A stretch of 64,000 nt of DNA from an uncultured Gammaproteobacteria bacterium (GCA_947258755.1 CAMYJO010000011.1:62001-126000), one strand, 5' to 3'. Counted from the first letter of the stretch, positions 29,307 through 38,456 are shown. Translations and numbers: made by a program. The notes: a model not told the origin generated them from the letters alone.

Positions 29307-29663
29307 ATGTCGCCGCAACAGACAAATGACTTAAGCGAGCTACTGTCGGTTTATCTGAATGACGAATTGCTACTGCAATATGATCGCAAGAAGCGAATTC
29401 CAGGTCATCAACGTTTGTTTCTCGATAAAATGGATGCCGATATGGATGCTGGTATTTCGATGGCAGGCGAATTTATCGCCAACCCAAATGCACAAGAGCG
29501 CCTGCACTATGTGGCGATTAAGCTCGTGCGTGGCTTATTGGCAAAAGAGCAAGCGCTGGTTGCATCGACCAGTACATATTTATCCAGTCGTTATGTCAGC
29601 CTGAAAGAAATTCAGGCACATGAGAGTGGCGAACAGGTGGGGCTAGACTTTGTCTTTGACTGA
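29307..29663 (+). CDS. Unknown protein, paralogue of the facing gene at 29669-30040
   Basis: I cannot name this 118-residue protein. It is soluble, largely helical and rich in charged residues. It shares clear blocks with the next gene on the opposite strand: YDRxKxxPxHQxLxLDKMDAxM near residues 25-46, NPxAxxR near 54-60, a 'VAxxLV' helix, and the C-terminal VFD. No Cys or obvious catalytic motif is seen. It directly follows the DsbA-like gene and is probably the last gene of the rightward run. Only five bases separate its stop from the stop of its paralogue. Confidence 0.8.
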   Translation: MSPQQTNDLSELLSVYLNDELLLQYDRKKRIPGHQRLFLDKMDADMDAGISMAGEFIANPNAQERLHYVAIKLVRGLLAKEQALVASTSTYLSSRYVSLKEIQAHESGEQVGLDFVFD

Positions 29664-29668
29664 TTCGA

Positions 29669-30040
29669 TTAATGCGTGAACTGCACGGCAACCTGTTTCT
29701 TGTAATCTTCATCAAAGACGAGATTGATAGTCACTTCTTCATCGACATCTTCAATACGAACCTGTTTTAGTTCCGGTAAGCGGTCGGCCAGATAGGTGCA
29801 CATCGAGGCGGCCACGGATTCCTGATCATTTTTTATTGCATGTACCAGATTGGCCGCAACAAATTGTGCGCGTTGATTGGCATCCGGGTTTTTTATCAGT
29901 GAGTCACCTATCATGATGCCTTCTTCCATTTTTGCATCCATTTTATCCAGGTATAGCGCCTGGTGGTCAGGAAGTAGCTTGTCGCGATCGTATTCCAGCT
30001 GTGCGACCCCGTTCAATAGAACGGCCATTATATTGCTCAT
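29669..30040 (-). CDS. Unknown protein, paralogue of the facing gene at 29307-29663
   Basis: This 123-residue protein aligns along its whole length with the converging gene (shared YDRxKxxPxHQ, LDKMDAxM, GI, NPxA, VAxxLV, TYL, LVFD). It carries an extra tail of about 12 residues (EDYKKQVAVQFTH). It has no signal or membrane segment. The facing, tail-to-tail placement suggests an inverted duplication followed by divergence. The family is not one I recognise; a fold-level search would be needed for function. Confidence 0.8.
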   Translation of the reverse strand: MSNIMAVLLNGVAQLEYDRDKLLPDHQALYLDKMDAKMEEGIMIGDSLIKNPDANQRAQFVAANLVHAIKNDQESVAASMCTYLADRLPELKQVRIEDVDEEVTINLVFDEDYKKQVAVQFTH

Positions 30041-30148
30041 AGTAGTACCTGTTTAGTCAGCAGAGGCCCGTTACGGCTCTGGGGGATTATCATGACGGCT
30101 ATTTTAGCGTATATACTGAGCGCAGAAAAGATGCCGCCAGCACCAGTG

Positions 30149-30922
30149 TTATAGCGGAATGTCCTTATTGTCCAGAATCCAGTCAACGGCCTCGTTGAAA
30201 TCCTGTGCACAGACTATACCTGGATCGGTGATACGGTCTTCATCACCATCGCGATATTTACCGGTTTTGACCAGGATAGCCGTCATTCCGGCGCTAATGG
30301 CACCATTGATATCGGCGTCGACATCATCGCCAATCATAACAGTGCTTTTGACGCTGGTGGACATGCTATGGACCGCATGCCGATAGAATTCACAATCCGG
30401 CTTGCCGGTAATAATGGCTTCAACGTCAGCGGCGTACTCAAGCGCGGTGACAAATGCACCGGCATCGATACTAAGGCCGTCCTGTTGCATGAAATAACGA
30501 TTCTTGCCCATGGCAATTAAGGGTGCACCCTCAATCAATAGGCGAAAGGCGTTATTGATATTATCGTAGGTGAATCCTTGATCTGCATCGCCTATGAGGA
30601 CGGCATTGTATTGGGTGTTGTTAAAATCGGCGAATTCTTCGAGTAAGTCCGGATGGATTAACTTAAAGGGCGATAGACCGTTCGTTTTCAGATAAGCATG
30701 TGCCGCCATGGGAGCTGTAAACAGGTCATCACGATTAATAATGAAACCTAGTTCAAGTAGTTGCTGATGGATCTTGTTTGCAGGTTTTCGTGTGGTATTG
30801 GTGACATAACGTATGGCTAGTCCAGAGTTTTGTAAGCGCGACAGGGAGTCGCTAGCGCCTGGGATAGCCTGGTCGTCTATATAGAGTACACCACTCAGGT
30901 CCAGAAGTAGACCGGAAATCAT
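30149..30922 (-). CDS. HAD-IIA phosphatase, LHPP-like (TIGR01458 type)
   Basis: The 257-residue protein is a class IIA HAD hydrolase. Motif I is LLDLSGVLYIDD at residues 6-17, with Ser at the place where most HADs have Asp. Motif II is YVTNTTRKP near 39, followed by a C2 cap and motif IV VMIGDDVDADINGAISAG near 195. The DLSGVLY form is typical of LHPP-like enzymes, which act on phospholysine, phosphohistidine and pyrophosphate in animals; the bacterial substrate is uncertain. It stands alone, reading leftward. Confidence 0.87.
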   Translation of the reverse strand: MISGLLLDLSGVLYIDDQAIPGASDSLSRLQNSGLAIRYVTNTTRKPANKIHQQLLELGFIINRDDLFTAPMAAHAYLKTNGLSPFKLIHPDLLEEFADFNNTQYNAVLIGDADQGFTYDNINNAFRLLIEGAPLIAMGKNRYFMQQDGLSIDAGAFVTALEYAADVEAIITGKPDCEFYRHAVHSMSTSVKSTVMIGDDVDADINGAISAGMTAILVKTGKYRDGDEDRITDPGIVCAQDFNEAVDWILDNKDIPL

Positions 30923-31015
30923 CCGAAGTCCCCTGTTTTGTATGCATACCTGATAATGTAGTGGATACTACGTGATTGTAAATACCCCGGCGGGGATAAT
31001 GCTGAGCGGAATAAC

Positions 31016-31948
31016 TTAGTCTGACATTATCGTGCAATTACGGCCGTTATTTTTTGCAGTGTATAATGCCTTGTCTGCACGTTCGAACAGATCAAGTTCC
31101 TTATCATCAGCATGTAGGCAGGCAATACCCTGACTGACTGTGATATTCGTTGTATTACCATTATAGCTGCATTCGAGTTTGGCTATCGCCTGGCGGATTC
31201 GTTCAGCCAGTTGCTGTGCGCCTTTTTCACAGGTATTGCTTAGCAGGATTGCGAATTCCTCGCCACCATAGCGGAACACCATATCCGAATCGCGGACCTG
31301 AAGCTTGATGGTCTGGGCAACATCGCGTAATACACAGTCACCGAACAGATGACCGAATTCATCATTGATACCTTTGAACTTATCGATATCAAGAATAATC
31401 AGTGCAAATGGACTTTCATGGCGCTGTGCCAGTGCTATTTCACGATTGATACTGGAATCAAATGTCGAACGATTTTTTACGCCTGTCAGTGGATCAATCA
31501 TCGATGTGGTTATTGCCTGATGATACATCAAGCCATTATGCAGCGGGTTTAATAGGCTGGATAACGTATATTCCAGTGTGATTGTTTCCGACTCGGAGAA
31601 TTTTCGGCGTCGGCTGAAGACCAGCTCACCGAGATTCTGACCACCTATTAATAGTCGATACTGACAGCTGTGGTGTTTTTTCTGGCCAAAATTGTACGTA
31701 TAGATATCTTCGGGATGTGAGTAGCTGATGCTGTCATAGTCAATGTATGTCCGTGTTTCCTGCTGGAAAATGGCAAACAGTTCATCCAGGTTTAAGGTAC
31801 TATGCAAGCGATTGGACAGCTCAAGAGCACGTACGGCCTCGACCTTTAATGAAAATGCCTTATCTGCTTTTATATGGGTGCCCATAGTCTTGACGCCTTT
31901 TGTTAATACCCTGGTATTGCCCGCATCGATACTCGTATTTAATGCCAT
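31016..31948 (-). CDS. Diguanylate cyclase with an N-terminal GAF-like domain
   Basis: The 310-residue protein has no membrane segment. Residues of about 30-150 resemble a divergent GAF-type sensor (LHSTLNLDELFAIFQQETR...). The GGDEF domain begins at DPLTGVKNRSTF near residue 151 and contains the active-site FRYGGEEFAILL. An RxxD inhibitory site (RDSD) lies exactly five residues before GGEEF, so product inhibition is expected. AGAGGA precedes the ATG at nine bases. It is divergent from the exported thioredoxin-fold gene. With the protein at 16.7-19.5 kb, this is the second c-di-GMP enzyme in the window. Confidence 0.92.
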   Translation of the reverse strand: MALNTSIDAGNTRVLTKGVKTMGTHIKADKAFSLKVEAVRALELSNRLHSTLNLDELFAIFQQETRTYIDYDSISYSHPEDIYTYNFGQKKHHSCQYRLLIGGQNLGELVFSRRRKFSESETITLEYTLSSLLNPLHNGLMYHQAITTSMIDPLTGVKNRSTFDSSINREIALAQRHESPFALIILDIDKFKGINDEFGHLFGDCVLRDVAQTIKLQVRDSDMVFRYGGEEFAILLSNTCEKGAQQLAERIRQAIAKLECSYNGNTTNITVSQGIACLHADDKELDLFERADKALYTAKNNGRNCTIMSD

Positions 31949-32062
31949 TGGATAAATCCTCTGTACAACTGTTAGTTATACCTATGCTAATATCGTGCCG
32001 CTTTTTTATAAATTACATATAACTAATAAAAACAATAAGATAATGAGCTAGCACCTGGCTTG

Positions 32063-32106
32063 CGTCAACATTGTGACGGCATTTTGACGGTTTTAGGATG
32101 GTAAAA
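32063..32106 (+). promoter_or_regulatory. Candidate promoter with TGACG repeats before the thioredoxin-fold gene
   Basis: TTGTGA (32071) and TAGGAT (32094) are spaced 17 bases apart and could be -35 and -10 boxes. They overlap CGTCA-6-TGACG, an inverted repeat, and a second TGACGG 11 bases further on (TGACGGCATTT, TGACGGTTTTA), which is one helical turn. This could be an operator. The promoter match is moderate. Confidence 0.35.
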
Positions 32107-32165
32107 GCGGCAACTTATTGCTTTAATCGTAAGTCAAACAGTTAGTGTATCGTCAGGAAACAAAC

Positions 32166-33212
32166 ATGAAAAAAGTGCTCTTTAGTTCCATTTGCGTCAT
32201 GTTGTATGCGCTTTGCGCCAGTGTGTATGCGGCCACAGAACAGCAAAAACTCGACGCGGGTATGGTCAATCCTGGCTATATTGAGAAGCCGGCCTGGTTC
32301 AAATTATCATTATTGGAATTACAGGACGATGTCGCCGAGGCCAGCGCAGCAGGCAAACGGCTGATCCTGTATTTCTACCAGGATGGTTGTCCGTATTGTG
32401 AGAAATTGATCGTCGATAATTTCGGTAACAAGGAAATAGCAGATAAGGCGAAAAAGAATTTCGACATGATTGCACTCAACATGTGGGGTGATAAGGAAGT
32501 GATCGATCTCCAAGGTAAGGAAACCATCGAAAAGGATTTTGCTGCCGCAATGAAGGTGATGTATACGCCAACGATGTTATTTCTGGATGAAAAAGGTCAA
32601 GTGGCCCTACGTCTGAACGGCTACTATTTCCCGGAAAAATTCAATGCAGTACTTGACTATGTTGCTGCAGGCATGGAAGCTAAAATGAAATTTTCGGAAT
32701 ATTATCGAGCCAAAACTGCGACGCCCACAACCGGTAAGTTGCATATTGATCCAAGCTATTTGCAGCCTCCGTATAATCTCCAACAAACTCTTCAGGCTAA
32801 CAAGCGTCCTCTGTTGGTTATATTTGAACAGCCTGGAAGTAAACTCTGTGATGAGTTACATCTTGATATCTTACAAAAGCCCGAGTCCAAGGAGGCTATC
32901 AAGGGGTTAGATGTTGCTGTCTTGGGCCAGCATTCGAAAGGTTTTGTGGTTACGCCGGATGGCCAGGCAATGAGAATTTCAGATTGGGCAAAAAAACTGA
33001 ATATCCAGTATGCACCCAGCCTTGTTTATTTTGATACTGCCGGTAAAGAGGTTTTTCGTACAGAGGCCTATCTAAGAACCTTTCATATTGCCGGCTCTAT
33101 GAATTACGTCACTAGCGGGAAGTATAAAACGCAGCCCAACTTTCAACGCTATCTACAGGATGTTAATAAGGATATGATAAGCAAAGGTATCAAGGTCGAG
33201 TTGATGAGGTAA
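32166..33212 (+). CDS. Exported protein with two thioredoxin-like domains
   Basis: From ATG 32166 the protein has 348 residues and a signal peptide (MKKVLFSSICVMLYALCASVYA). AGGAAAC eight bases before this ATG favours it over the track start GTG 32145. The first domain has the active site CPYC in YFYQDGCPYCEKL and the cis-Pro stretch YTPTMLFLDEKG. The second (LLVIFEQPGSKLCDEL, later YAPSLVYFDTAGKEVFR) keeps the fold but has one Cys only. This resembles SoxW-type or thiol-reducing periplasmic thioredoxins, but no sox gene is near. It is divergent from the diguanylate cyclase gene. Confidence 0.82.
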   Translation: MKKVLFSSICVMLYALCASVYAATEQQKLDAGMVNPGYIEKPAWFKLSLLELQDDVAEASAAGKRLILYFYQDGCPYCEKLIVDNFGNKEIADKAKKNFDMIALNMWGDKEVIDLQGKETIEKDFAAAMKVMYTPTMLFLDEKGQVALRLNGYYFPEKFNAVLDYVAAGMEAKMKFSEYYRAKTATPTTGKLHIDPSYLQPPYNLQQTLQANKRPLLVIFEQPGSKLCDELHLDILQKPESKEAIKGLDVAVLGQHSKGFVVTPDGQAMRISDWAKKLNIQYAPSLVYFDTAGKEVFRTEAYLRTFHIAGSMNYVTSGKYKTQPNFQRYLQDVNKDMISKGIKVELMR

Positions 33213-33267
33213 GCGCGTGCTTCCTTTGTGGGCTTGTGCTCGTAGCTTTAAAATCCAATGTTAACCT

Positions 33268-34017
33268 TCAAAGAAAATCTTCCGCCATAAAAGACTGGCC
33301 GTTATAGGAGTGGCTGTCAGGCCCGATTAAATAAAGGAAACCAGGCATAACGACTTCTGGTGCGCTGACTGACTCCGGGTTCTCACCGGGATAAGCTGCG
33401 GCGCGCATTCTTGTGCGGATATTACCCGGGTCAATACTGTTGGCTTTGATATGCGTGGTGGATTCCAACTCATCCGCAAGGGTCTGCATCATATTCTCCT
33501 GAGCGGCCTTGGAGGCACCGTAGGCACCCCAATAGGCGCTTCCCTGACGACCACAGGCATCCGATACGAACAGGATGCGCGCATCCTCCGACTGATTCAG
33601 CAAGGGTATGCAGGACTGGTTAAGCAGGAAGGGGGCATTCAGGTTGACCTGCATGACCCGATACCAGGTCTGCGGATCATACAACTGCATCGGTGTGATC
33701 GGTCCCATCACGGCGGCATTATGCACCAGTCCATCAAGCCGTCCGAACTCACGGTCAATTGATTCGACCATGGTTTCATAATCATCGGCCGATGCCCCTT
33801 CAAGGTCCAGGGGGTATAGCGCCGGCTGTGGATATGCCTTGCTGACTATCTCGTCATACAGAGATTCGAGGTTGGCGACATGCTTATCGAGTAAAACCGT
33901 AGTCGCGCCGTATTCTGCGTATGTCAGCGCCAGGGTTCTGCCGAGACCATCGCCAGCACCGGTAATCAGGATGATGCGTTGGTCTAGAAGCTTGCCGGGT
34001 GCTTGGTAATGAGGCAT
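33268..34017 (-). CDS. yciK: Short-chain dehydrogenase YciK
   Basis: The 249-residue protein is an SDR oxidoreductase: the Rossmann motif LITGAGDGLGRTLA at about 17-30, HNAAVMGP near 95, and the catalytic Tyr-Lys in YGASKAAQENM near 160. The N-terminal 'LLDQRIILITGAGDGLGR' and the context downstream of gph-ubiG fit YciK, whose substrate is not established. In Pseudomonas yciK directly follows gph; here rmuC and hpnCDE stand between them. It is the last leftward gene of the eight-gene run, 14 bases after hpnE. Confidence 0.9.
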   Translation of the reverse strand: MPHYQAPGKLLDQRIILITGAGDGLGRTLALTYAEYGATTVLLDKHVANLESLYDEIVSKAYPQPALYPLDLEGASADDYETMVESIDREFGRLDGLVHNAAVMGPITPMQLYDPQTWYRVMQVNLNAPFLLNQSCIPLLNQSEDARILFVSDACGRQGSAYWGAYGASKAAQENMMQTLADELESTTHIKANSIDPGNIRTRMRAAAYPGENPESVSAPEVVMPGFLYLIGPDSHSYNGQSFMAEDFL

Positions 34018-34031
34018 GTCATGTCCTTTAT

Positions 34032-35357
34032 CTATAATATAGTGTTCGCTGAGTGCTCAGTCAGTTGTCGGGCACATTGTAACCCACTTGATACTGCGCC
34101 TTCGAGTGTTGCCGGCAAGCCAGTGTCGACATAATCTCCCGCCAGCCAAATATTATCGCCGATATGACCTGGTTTCGGTCGTAATGGGGTGCTTTCTGGT
34201 GTGCATGCGAAAGTCGCCGTTTTTTCCCGGGTGATATAAGCACTGATGACCGCGGGCCATGTGGGGAATAGGGTACGGGTCTCGGCAATAACTGCCTCGA
34301 CCAAGGCTTGCTTATCCATCTGCATATGCGCGCCCTCAGCACTGATGACGGCTGCGATTAGCCCTGCCTGGCCACAGCTGCGACGATCAATAAACCACTG
34401 GCTGATGCCATCGCAGAGTCCCTGCATGTTTCCGTCAAGTTGTATGTGCTCTGGGAATTGCATATACACGGTGGTGATGGGTTGATGTTTCATCGCTGTC
34501 AGGGATTTGGCGATACTGGAGAACTGATCGTGTATAGCGAGTAGCCGCGCGCATTGCTCGAACGGGGTCGCCAGCACAAGTTGGCTGACAGGATAGTTAC
34601 CCTTGGAGGTTTCTATATCGGTGACTCCAGTTGCGCCAATATTGATTTTAACTAAGCGTTCTGAGGTTCGAACAATACCGCCTTGTCGTTGAATATAGTC
34701 GAGTGCAGGCTGCGGTAATACTTTATGCAGACAGGTCCTGGGCAGTAAAACATCGCTATTGCTGCGTGATCCGGTAAAGCTTCTGTTTAATACATTCATG
34801 AAGACCTGCATCGAGGCCTTGTCTATGTCGGTGTTCAGGGCCGCAATACAGATAGGTCGCCAGAATAGTTTGATCAGGCGTGGGCTTTGCTGTTGCAGAT
34901 AATCTGCAACGGACTGATCGCGCTTTATGCGAAAGCCTGAACGCATCATGGCGGACCAACAGCGTATGATGCACCATTTTTCTCGCAGTGAAATACCTTT
35001 GGCGCCAAGCAGGGCAGTCAGCATATGCAGAGGGCTGGTCAATTTGGGTACGCTCAGTTGCAGGCCCGGGCCCTGTAGACAGTGCATGTTCAGATGCAGA
35101 CGCGAGCGCGTAAATAGTTCTGCCTCATCCAGATCCAGTAGTGACAGTAGCCCAAGCAACTCATGGTAGGCGCCGAGCAGGATATGTTGGCCGTTATCGA
35201 GGTCCATGTCGCCATTGTTGATAAGACGTGCGCGTCCACCCGCTTGTGCTGAGGCTTCAAATAATTCAATCTTGTAACCTTTGGCAGCGAGGGCCACTGC
35301 GCTAGCCAGTCCGGCCCAGCCAGCACCGATAATGGTGACATTGCTACTGCCAGTCAC
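34032..35357 (-). CDS. hpnE: Hydroxysqualene dehydroxylase, squalene-associated FAD desaturase
   Basis: HpnE is a flavoprotein that completes the HpnC-HpnD-HpnE route to squalene by removing the hydroxyl group of hydroxysqualene. The 441 residues start with the dinucleotide-binding VTIIGAGWAGLASAVAL and EASAQAGGRAR. The C-terminal FAD motif is IWLAGDYVDTGLPATLEGAVSSG near residue 405. It overlaps hpnD by four bases (ATGA type). Squalene-hopene cyclase is not in the window, so whether the product becomes hopanoid cannot be told here. Confidence 0.93.
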   Translation of the reverse strand: MTGSSNVTIIGAGWAGLASAVALAAKGYKIELFEASAQAGGRARLINNGDMDLDNGQHILLGAYHELLGLLSLLDLDEAELFTRSRLHLNMHCLQGPGLQLSVPKLTSPLHMLTALLGAKGISLREKWCIIRCWSAMMRSGFRIKRDQSVADYLQQQSPRLIKLFWRPICIAALNTDIDKASMQVFMNVLNRSFTGSRSNSDVLLPRTCLHKVLPQPALDYIQRQGGIVRTSERLVKINIGATGVTDIETSKGNYPVSQLVLATPFEQCARLLAIHDQFSSIAKSLTAMKHQPITTVYMQFPEHIQLDGNMQGLCDGISQWFIDRRSCGQAGLIAAVISAEGAHMQMDKQALVEAVIAETRTLFPTWPAVISAYITREKTATFACTPESTPLRPKPGHIGDNIWLAGDYVDTGLPATLEGAVSSGLQCARQLTEHSANTIL

Positions 35358-36205
35358 TTTTTTCGCATCTTTTTTTCAATTCGATAGGTTTTCCAGGCAA
35401 TCCATAGTTTACGTACCGGCGTGAGTTTGATGCGGTGTTCCAGGACCTGGTATTTATCTTTAGTAATCTCGGTGAGTAGCGCCTGGTAGATGGCGGCCAT
35501 GATCAGTGAGCTGACCTGGTTGTAACGGTCGCTTGCAGCCAGGCTGGACAGGGCAGTGTGATAGTATTGTTGTGCACGCTGGGTCTGGAACTCAAGCAAT
35601 GCTCGCACCGGTTCGGTCGTCGTCGGCAGCTGCAGGTCACTTTCCTTGACATTGAATCGTTGCAGCTCATCCAACGGGATATAGATCCTGTCGCGACTGG
35701 CATCTTCTCTGACATCGCGGATGATATTGGTCAACTGTAAGGCCAGGCCAAGGCCTTCAGCAAACTTCAGGGTGTCGCGTTCCTTATAGCCGAATATTTC
35801 CACGGCCAGTAATCCGACCACGCCAGCGACGCGGTGACAGTATAGCTGCAAGTCTTTAAAGCTTTTATAGCGGTTGATATGCAGATCCATTTGCATACCG
35901 TCAATGATTTCCTCCAGGTACTCCCGGTGCAGGTCGAAGTGTTGCATGGATTGATGCAACGCCTGGGTGACTGGGTGTTTCGCTTCGCCCTGATAAAGCG
36001 CGTTGATTTCCTCACGCCACCAATTGAGCTTGGTTTCCGCAATACCCGGATCGACACAGTCATCGACAATATCATCCACTTCACGGCAAAAGGCATACAG
36101 CGCTGTGATGGCCTTGCGTTTTTCTGCAGGCAAAAAAAGGAAGCTATAATAGAAGCTGGAGCCACTGCTGGCGGCCTTTTGCTGGCAATATTGTTCGGGG
36201 TTCAT
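35354..36205 (-). CDS. hpnD: Presqualene diphosphate synthase
   Basis: HpnD condenses two farnesyl diphosphates to presqualene diphosphate. The 283-residue trans-isoprenyl synthase fold has both Asp-rich magnesium sites: FCREVDDIVDD at about residues 39-49 and LTNIIRDVREDASRDRIYIP near 157-176. A basic tail (EKKMRKK) ends the protein. It follows hpnC by 11 bases and overlaps hpnE, so the trio is one translational unit. The HpnD rather than crtB assignment rests on the hpnC and hpnE neighbours. Confidence 0.94.
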   Translation of the reverse strand: MNPEQYCQQKAASSGSSFYYSFLFLPAEKRKAITALYAFCREVDDIVDDCVDPGIAETKLNWWREEINALYQGEAKHPVTQALHQSMQHFDLHREYLEEIIDGMQMDLHINRYKSFKDLQLYCHRVAGVVGLLAVEIFGYKERDTLKFAEGLGLALQLTNIIRDVREDASRDRIYIPLDELQRFNVKESDLQLPTTTEPVRALLEFQTQRAQQYYHTALSSLAASDRYNQVSSLIMAAIYQALLTEITKDKYQVLEHRIKLTPVRKLWIAWKTYRIEKKMRKK

Positions 36206-36216
36206 AATTTATATTG

Positions 36217-37104
36217 TTAGTGCGTGAGTTTTTTCAAGTATACCGCAAATTTGCTCGAAAGCGCGTGCGTGGCGATCCAAAGCCAGTCGCGTTTAGTCAA
36301 CCGGCTTGGAATAGACAGGTCACCGCGGTTCTGATGTAATTTTTGTAATACTTTCCAGCCCCCGAGGATCATCATGCGTAGTTCCAGTCCTGGCCGACCT
36401 TTCAACTTTATCCCCAGTGGCGCCCCAGATTGTAGTAATCTGAATGCCCGTTGTATCTGGAAATCCATAAACGCGGGAAGCCCCGGCACTGTGTGTTGGC
36501 AGTCCAGATCCTGTTCGCGCAGGTCGAAACGCTGTAATTCATCTGCCGGCATATAGATACGTTGCCTGTCCTGGTAGTCAGTGCAAATGTCTTGTAGGAA
36601 ATTAATAATTTGCAAGGCACTGCAAATGGCATCTGCATGGGCAATATTCTTGGTGCTGTCTTGCGCATACAGGATAAGTAGCATGCGGCCGATCGGGTTA
36701 GCTGAGTGTCGACAATATTCCATCACTTCACCAAAATCGGCATAACGTTGTTTATCGATATCCATATTGAAGGCGATTAACAGGTTTAATAGCGGTTCTA
36801 GCAGACTCGGCGTCTTGTGCAGGGTATCGGCCAGCGCGATATAAACGGGTTCAGCGACAGGTTGGTCAGCGGCCGCCTCTATCAGGTGTGCTTTTGCCTG
36901 TTGCAACAATTGTCGACGTTGTTCGGCATGCAGTTCGCCCTCATCAGCAATATCATCGGCCATCCGTGAAAACGCATAGATAGCACTGACTGGCTTGCGC
37001 AAGGCCCGCGGTAACAGAATTGAGGCTACCGGAAAATTCTCATAATGCTGCTTGACGATGTTCTGGCAATAACGATATGCCTGTTCAACCTTATAAGTAG
37101 TCAT
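36217..37104 (-). CDS. hpnC: Hydroxysqualene synthase
   Basis: HpnC converts presqualene diphosphate to hydroxysqualene. The 295-residue protein is a second squalene/phytoene synthase-type fold, with FSRMADDIADEGE near residues 45-57 and INFLQDICTDYQDRQRIYMP near 166-185. It is a paralogue of hpnD and precedes it. It begins eight bases after rmuC, so the squalene genes are read through from the ubiG-gph-rmuC side. Confidence 0.93.
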   Translation of the reverse strand: MTTYKVEQAYRYCQNIVKQHYENFPVASILLPRALRKPVSAIYAFSRMADDIADEGELHAEQRRQLLQQAKAHLIEAAADQPVAEPVYIALADTLHKTPSLLEPLLNLLIAFNMDIDKQRYADFGEVMEYCRHSANPIGRMLLILYAQDSTKNIAHADAICSALQIINFLQDICTDYQDRQRIYMPADELQRFDLREQDLDCQHTVPGLPAFMDFQIQRAFRLLQSGAPLGIKLKGRPGLELRMMILGGWKVLQKLHQNRGDLSIPSRLTKRDWLWIATHALSSKFAVYLKKLTH

Positions 37105-37112
37105 GTGCCGAA

Positions 37113-38405
37113 TTATTCTTTATTCAGCGAACGTACTGATCTATCGAGGGGTTCTGGTGTATCCAGTTTTTTATTGGATTCGATGCCAAGTTCATGTAGT
37201 TTGCGCGCGCCCGGGATGACTTGCCTTTCCAATGAGCCGACGGTTTTATTGAAAGATTCGACGCTGCTGCCCAGATTTTTCCCCAGGCGGGTTAAATGAT
37301 CGCCAAAGGTTGCCAGACGTTTGTACAGGTCTTCACCTAATTCGCGAATGACATCGGCATTCTCGGTCAATGCCTCATGTCGCCAGCCATAGGCGATAGC
37401 CCGTAGTAGTGCAACCAGACTGGTAGGGGTGGCGAGGATGATCTTTTGCTTCAGGGCCTCTTCCAGCAAGTTGTGATCCTGCTCAAGTGCGGCACTCAGA
37501 AACTGGTCGCCGGGGATGAACAGAACAACGAAATCAGGTGAATGTTTAAACTGACTCCAGTAGGATTTACTGGCCAGTTCGCGTATTCTGCCGCGCACAT
37601 TTTTCAGGTGACGTTGTAGCTCCTTATTGCGTTGTTCGTCGTCCTTGGCTTCTACCGCGCTGATATAGGCATCCAGTGGTGTTTTTACGTCGACGACGAT
37701 TTCACGCCCGGCAGGCATGCGCACGATCATATCGGGTCTGATCGCACCGTCGCTTGTTTGTGTATGTTCCTGTTCATAGAAATCACAGTGCTCGACCATG
37801 CCGGCCAGTTCTGCCAAGCGTTTGAGGGTGATTTCACCCCATTGTCCGCGTACTTCTGGTCGTCTCAGGGCCTGAACCAGGTTGCGTGTCTCGTTTTGTA
37901 GTTGTTGCTGTGATTGCGTCATGCTTTCCAGATGTCGCGTCAGTGAGCCATAGGCCTGCTTGCGTTCATTTTCCATCAGCCTGATTTGCTGCTCGGTTTT
38001 ATCGAGTGCCTGCTTGATCGGTTTAACCAGGTTTTCAACGGATTGTTCTCTTAGCTCAAGGTCCTTTTGTGCATGGATCTGGAATTGGGTCAACTTTTCC
38101 TGAGCCAACTTCAGGAAAGAGTCATTATTATTTTGTAAGGCGACGCTCGATAATGCGCTAAAGGTTTGCGTCATTTCGTATTGCGCTTTTTCATGTTCCT
38201 GGCGTCGTTGCAGTGCCAGTTTCTGTTCCATTTCCAGAGACAGTTCCAGGCGCTCCTTGTCGGATTGCATGGCGTGGATGATTTTCTGGAATTTTTGCGT
38301 CGCCAGAAACCAGCCTGCGGCTATAGCGATGCCGATAATCATGATCAGGTAAATCTCAAACTGGTAATACACCAGGAAATAGATAATGTCTGCTTTAGCG
38401 TTCAT
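37113..38405 (-). CDS. rmuC: RmuC family DNA recombination protein
   Basis: RmuC limits inversions and rearrangements at short repeats; a nuclease-like fold is predicted for its core. The 430-residue protein has an N-terminal membrane segment (IYLIMIIGIAIAAGWFLA, about residues 18-35), a long coiled coil (about 40-190), then the RmuC domain with RPDMIVRMPAGREIVVDVKTPLDAY near 225 and VVLFIPGDQFLSAAL near 298. Placement between gph and hpnC is unusual. Confidence 0.94.
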   Translation of the reverse strand: MNAKADIIYFLVYYQFEIYLIMIIGIAIAAGWFLATQKFQKIIHAMQSDKERLELSLEMEQKLALQRRQEHEKAQYEMTQTFSALSSVALQNNNDSFLKLAQEKLTQFQIHAQKDLELREQSVENLVKPIKQALDKTEQQIRLMENERKQAYGSLTRHLESMTQSQQQLQNETRNLVQALRRPEVRGQWGEITLKRLAELAGMVEHCDFYEQEHTQTSDGAIRPDMIVRMPAGREIVVDVKTPLDAYISAVEAKDDEQRNKELQRHLKNVRGRIRELASKSYWSQFKHSPDFVVLFIPGDQFLSAALEQDHNLLEEALKQKIILATPTSLVALLRAIAYGWRHEALTENADVIRELGEDLYKRLATFGDHLTRLGKNLGSSVESFNKTVGSLERQVIPGARKLHELGIESNKKLDTPEPLDRSVRSLNKE

Positions 38406-38456
38406 AGTATCTGGATAATAACGTATTATCGCTCACGGTGGCAGCGTGTATTCGCT

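Noticed and set aside
29307-30040. Toxin-antitoxin pair as an explanation for the two small facing genes
   Set aside because: The genes are convergent rather than in one operon, are homologous to each other, and show no toxin or antitoxin motif.
30980-31000. CCCCGGCGGGG inverted repeat as a terminator between the HAD phosphatase and diguanylate cyclase genes
   Set aside because: The stem is only about four base pairs and no T run follows on either strand.
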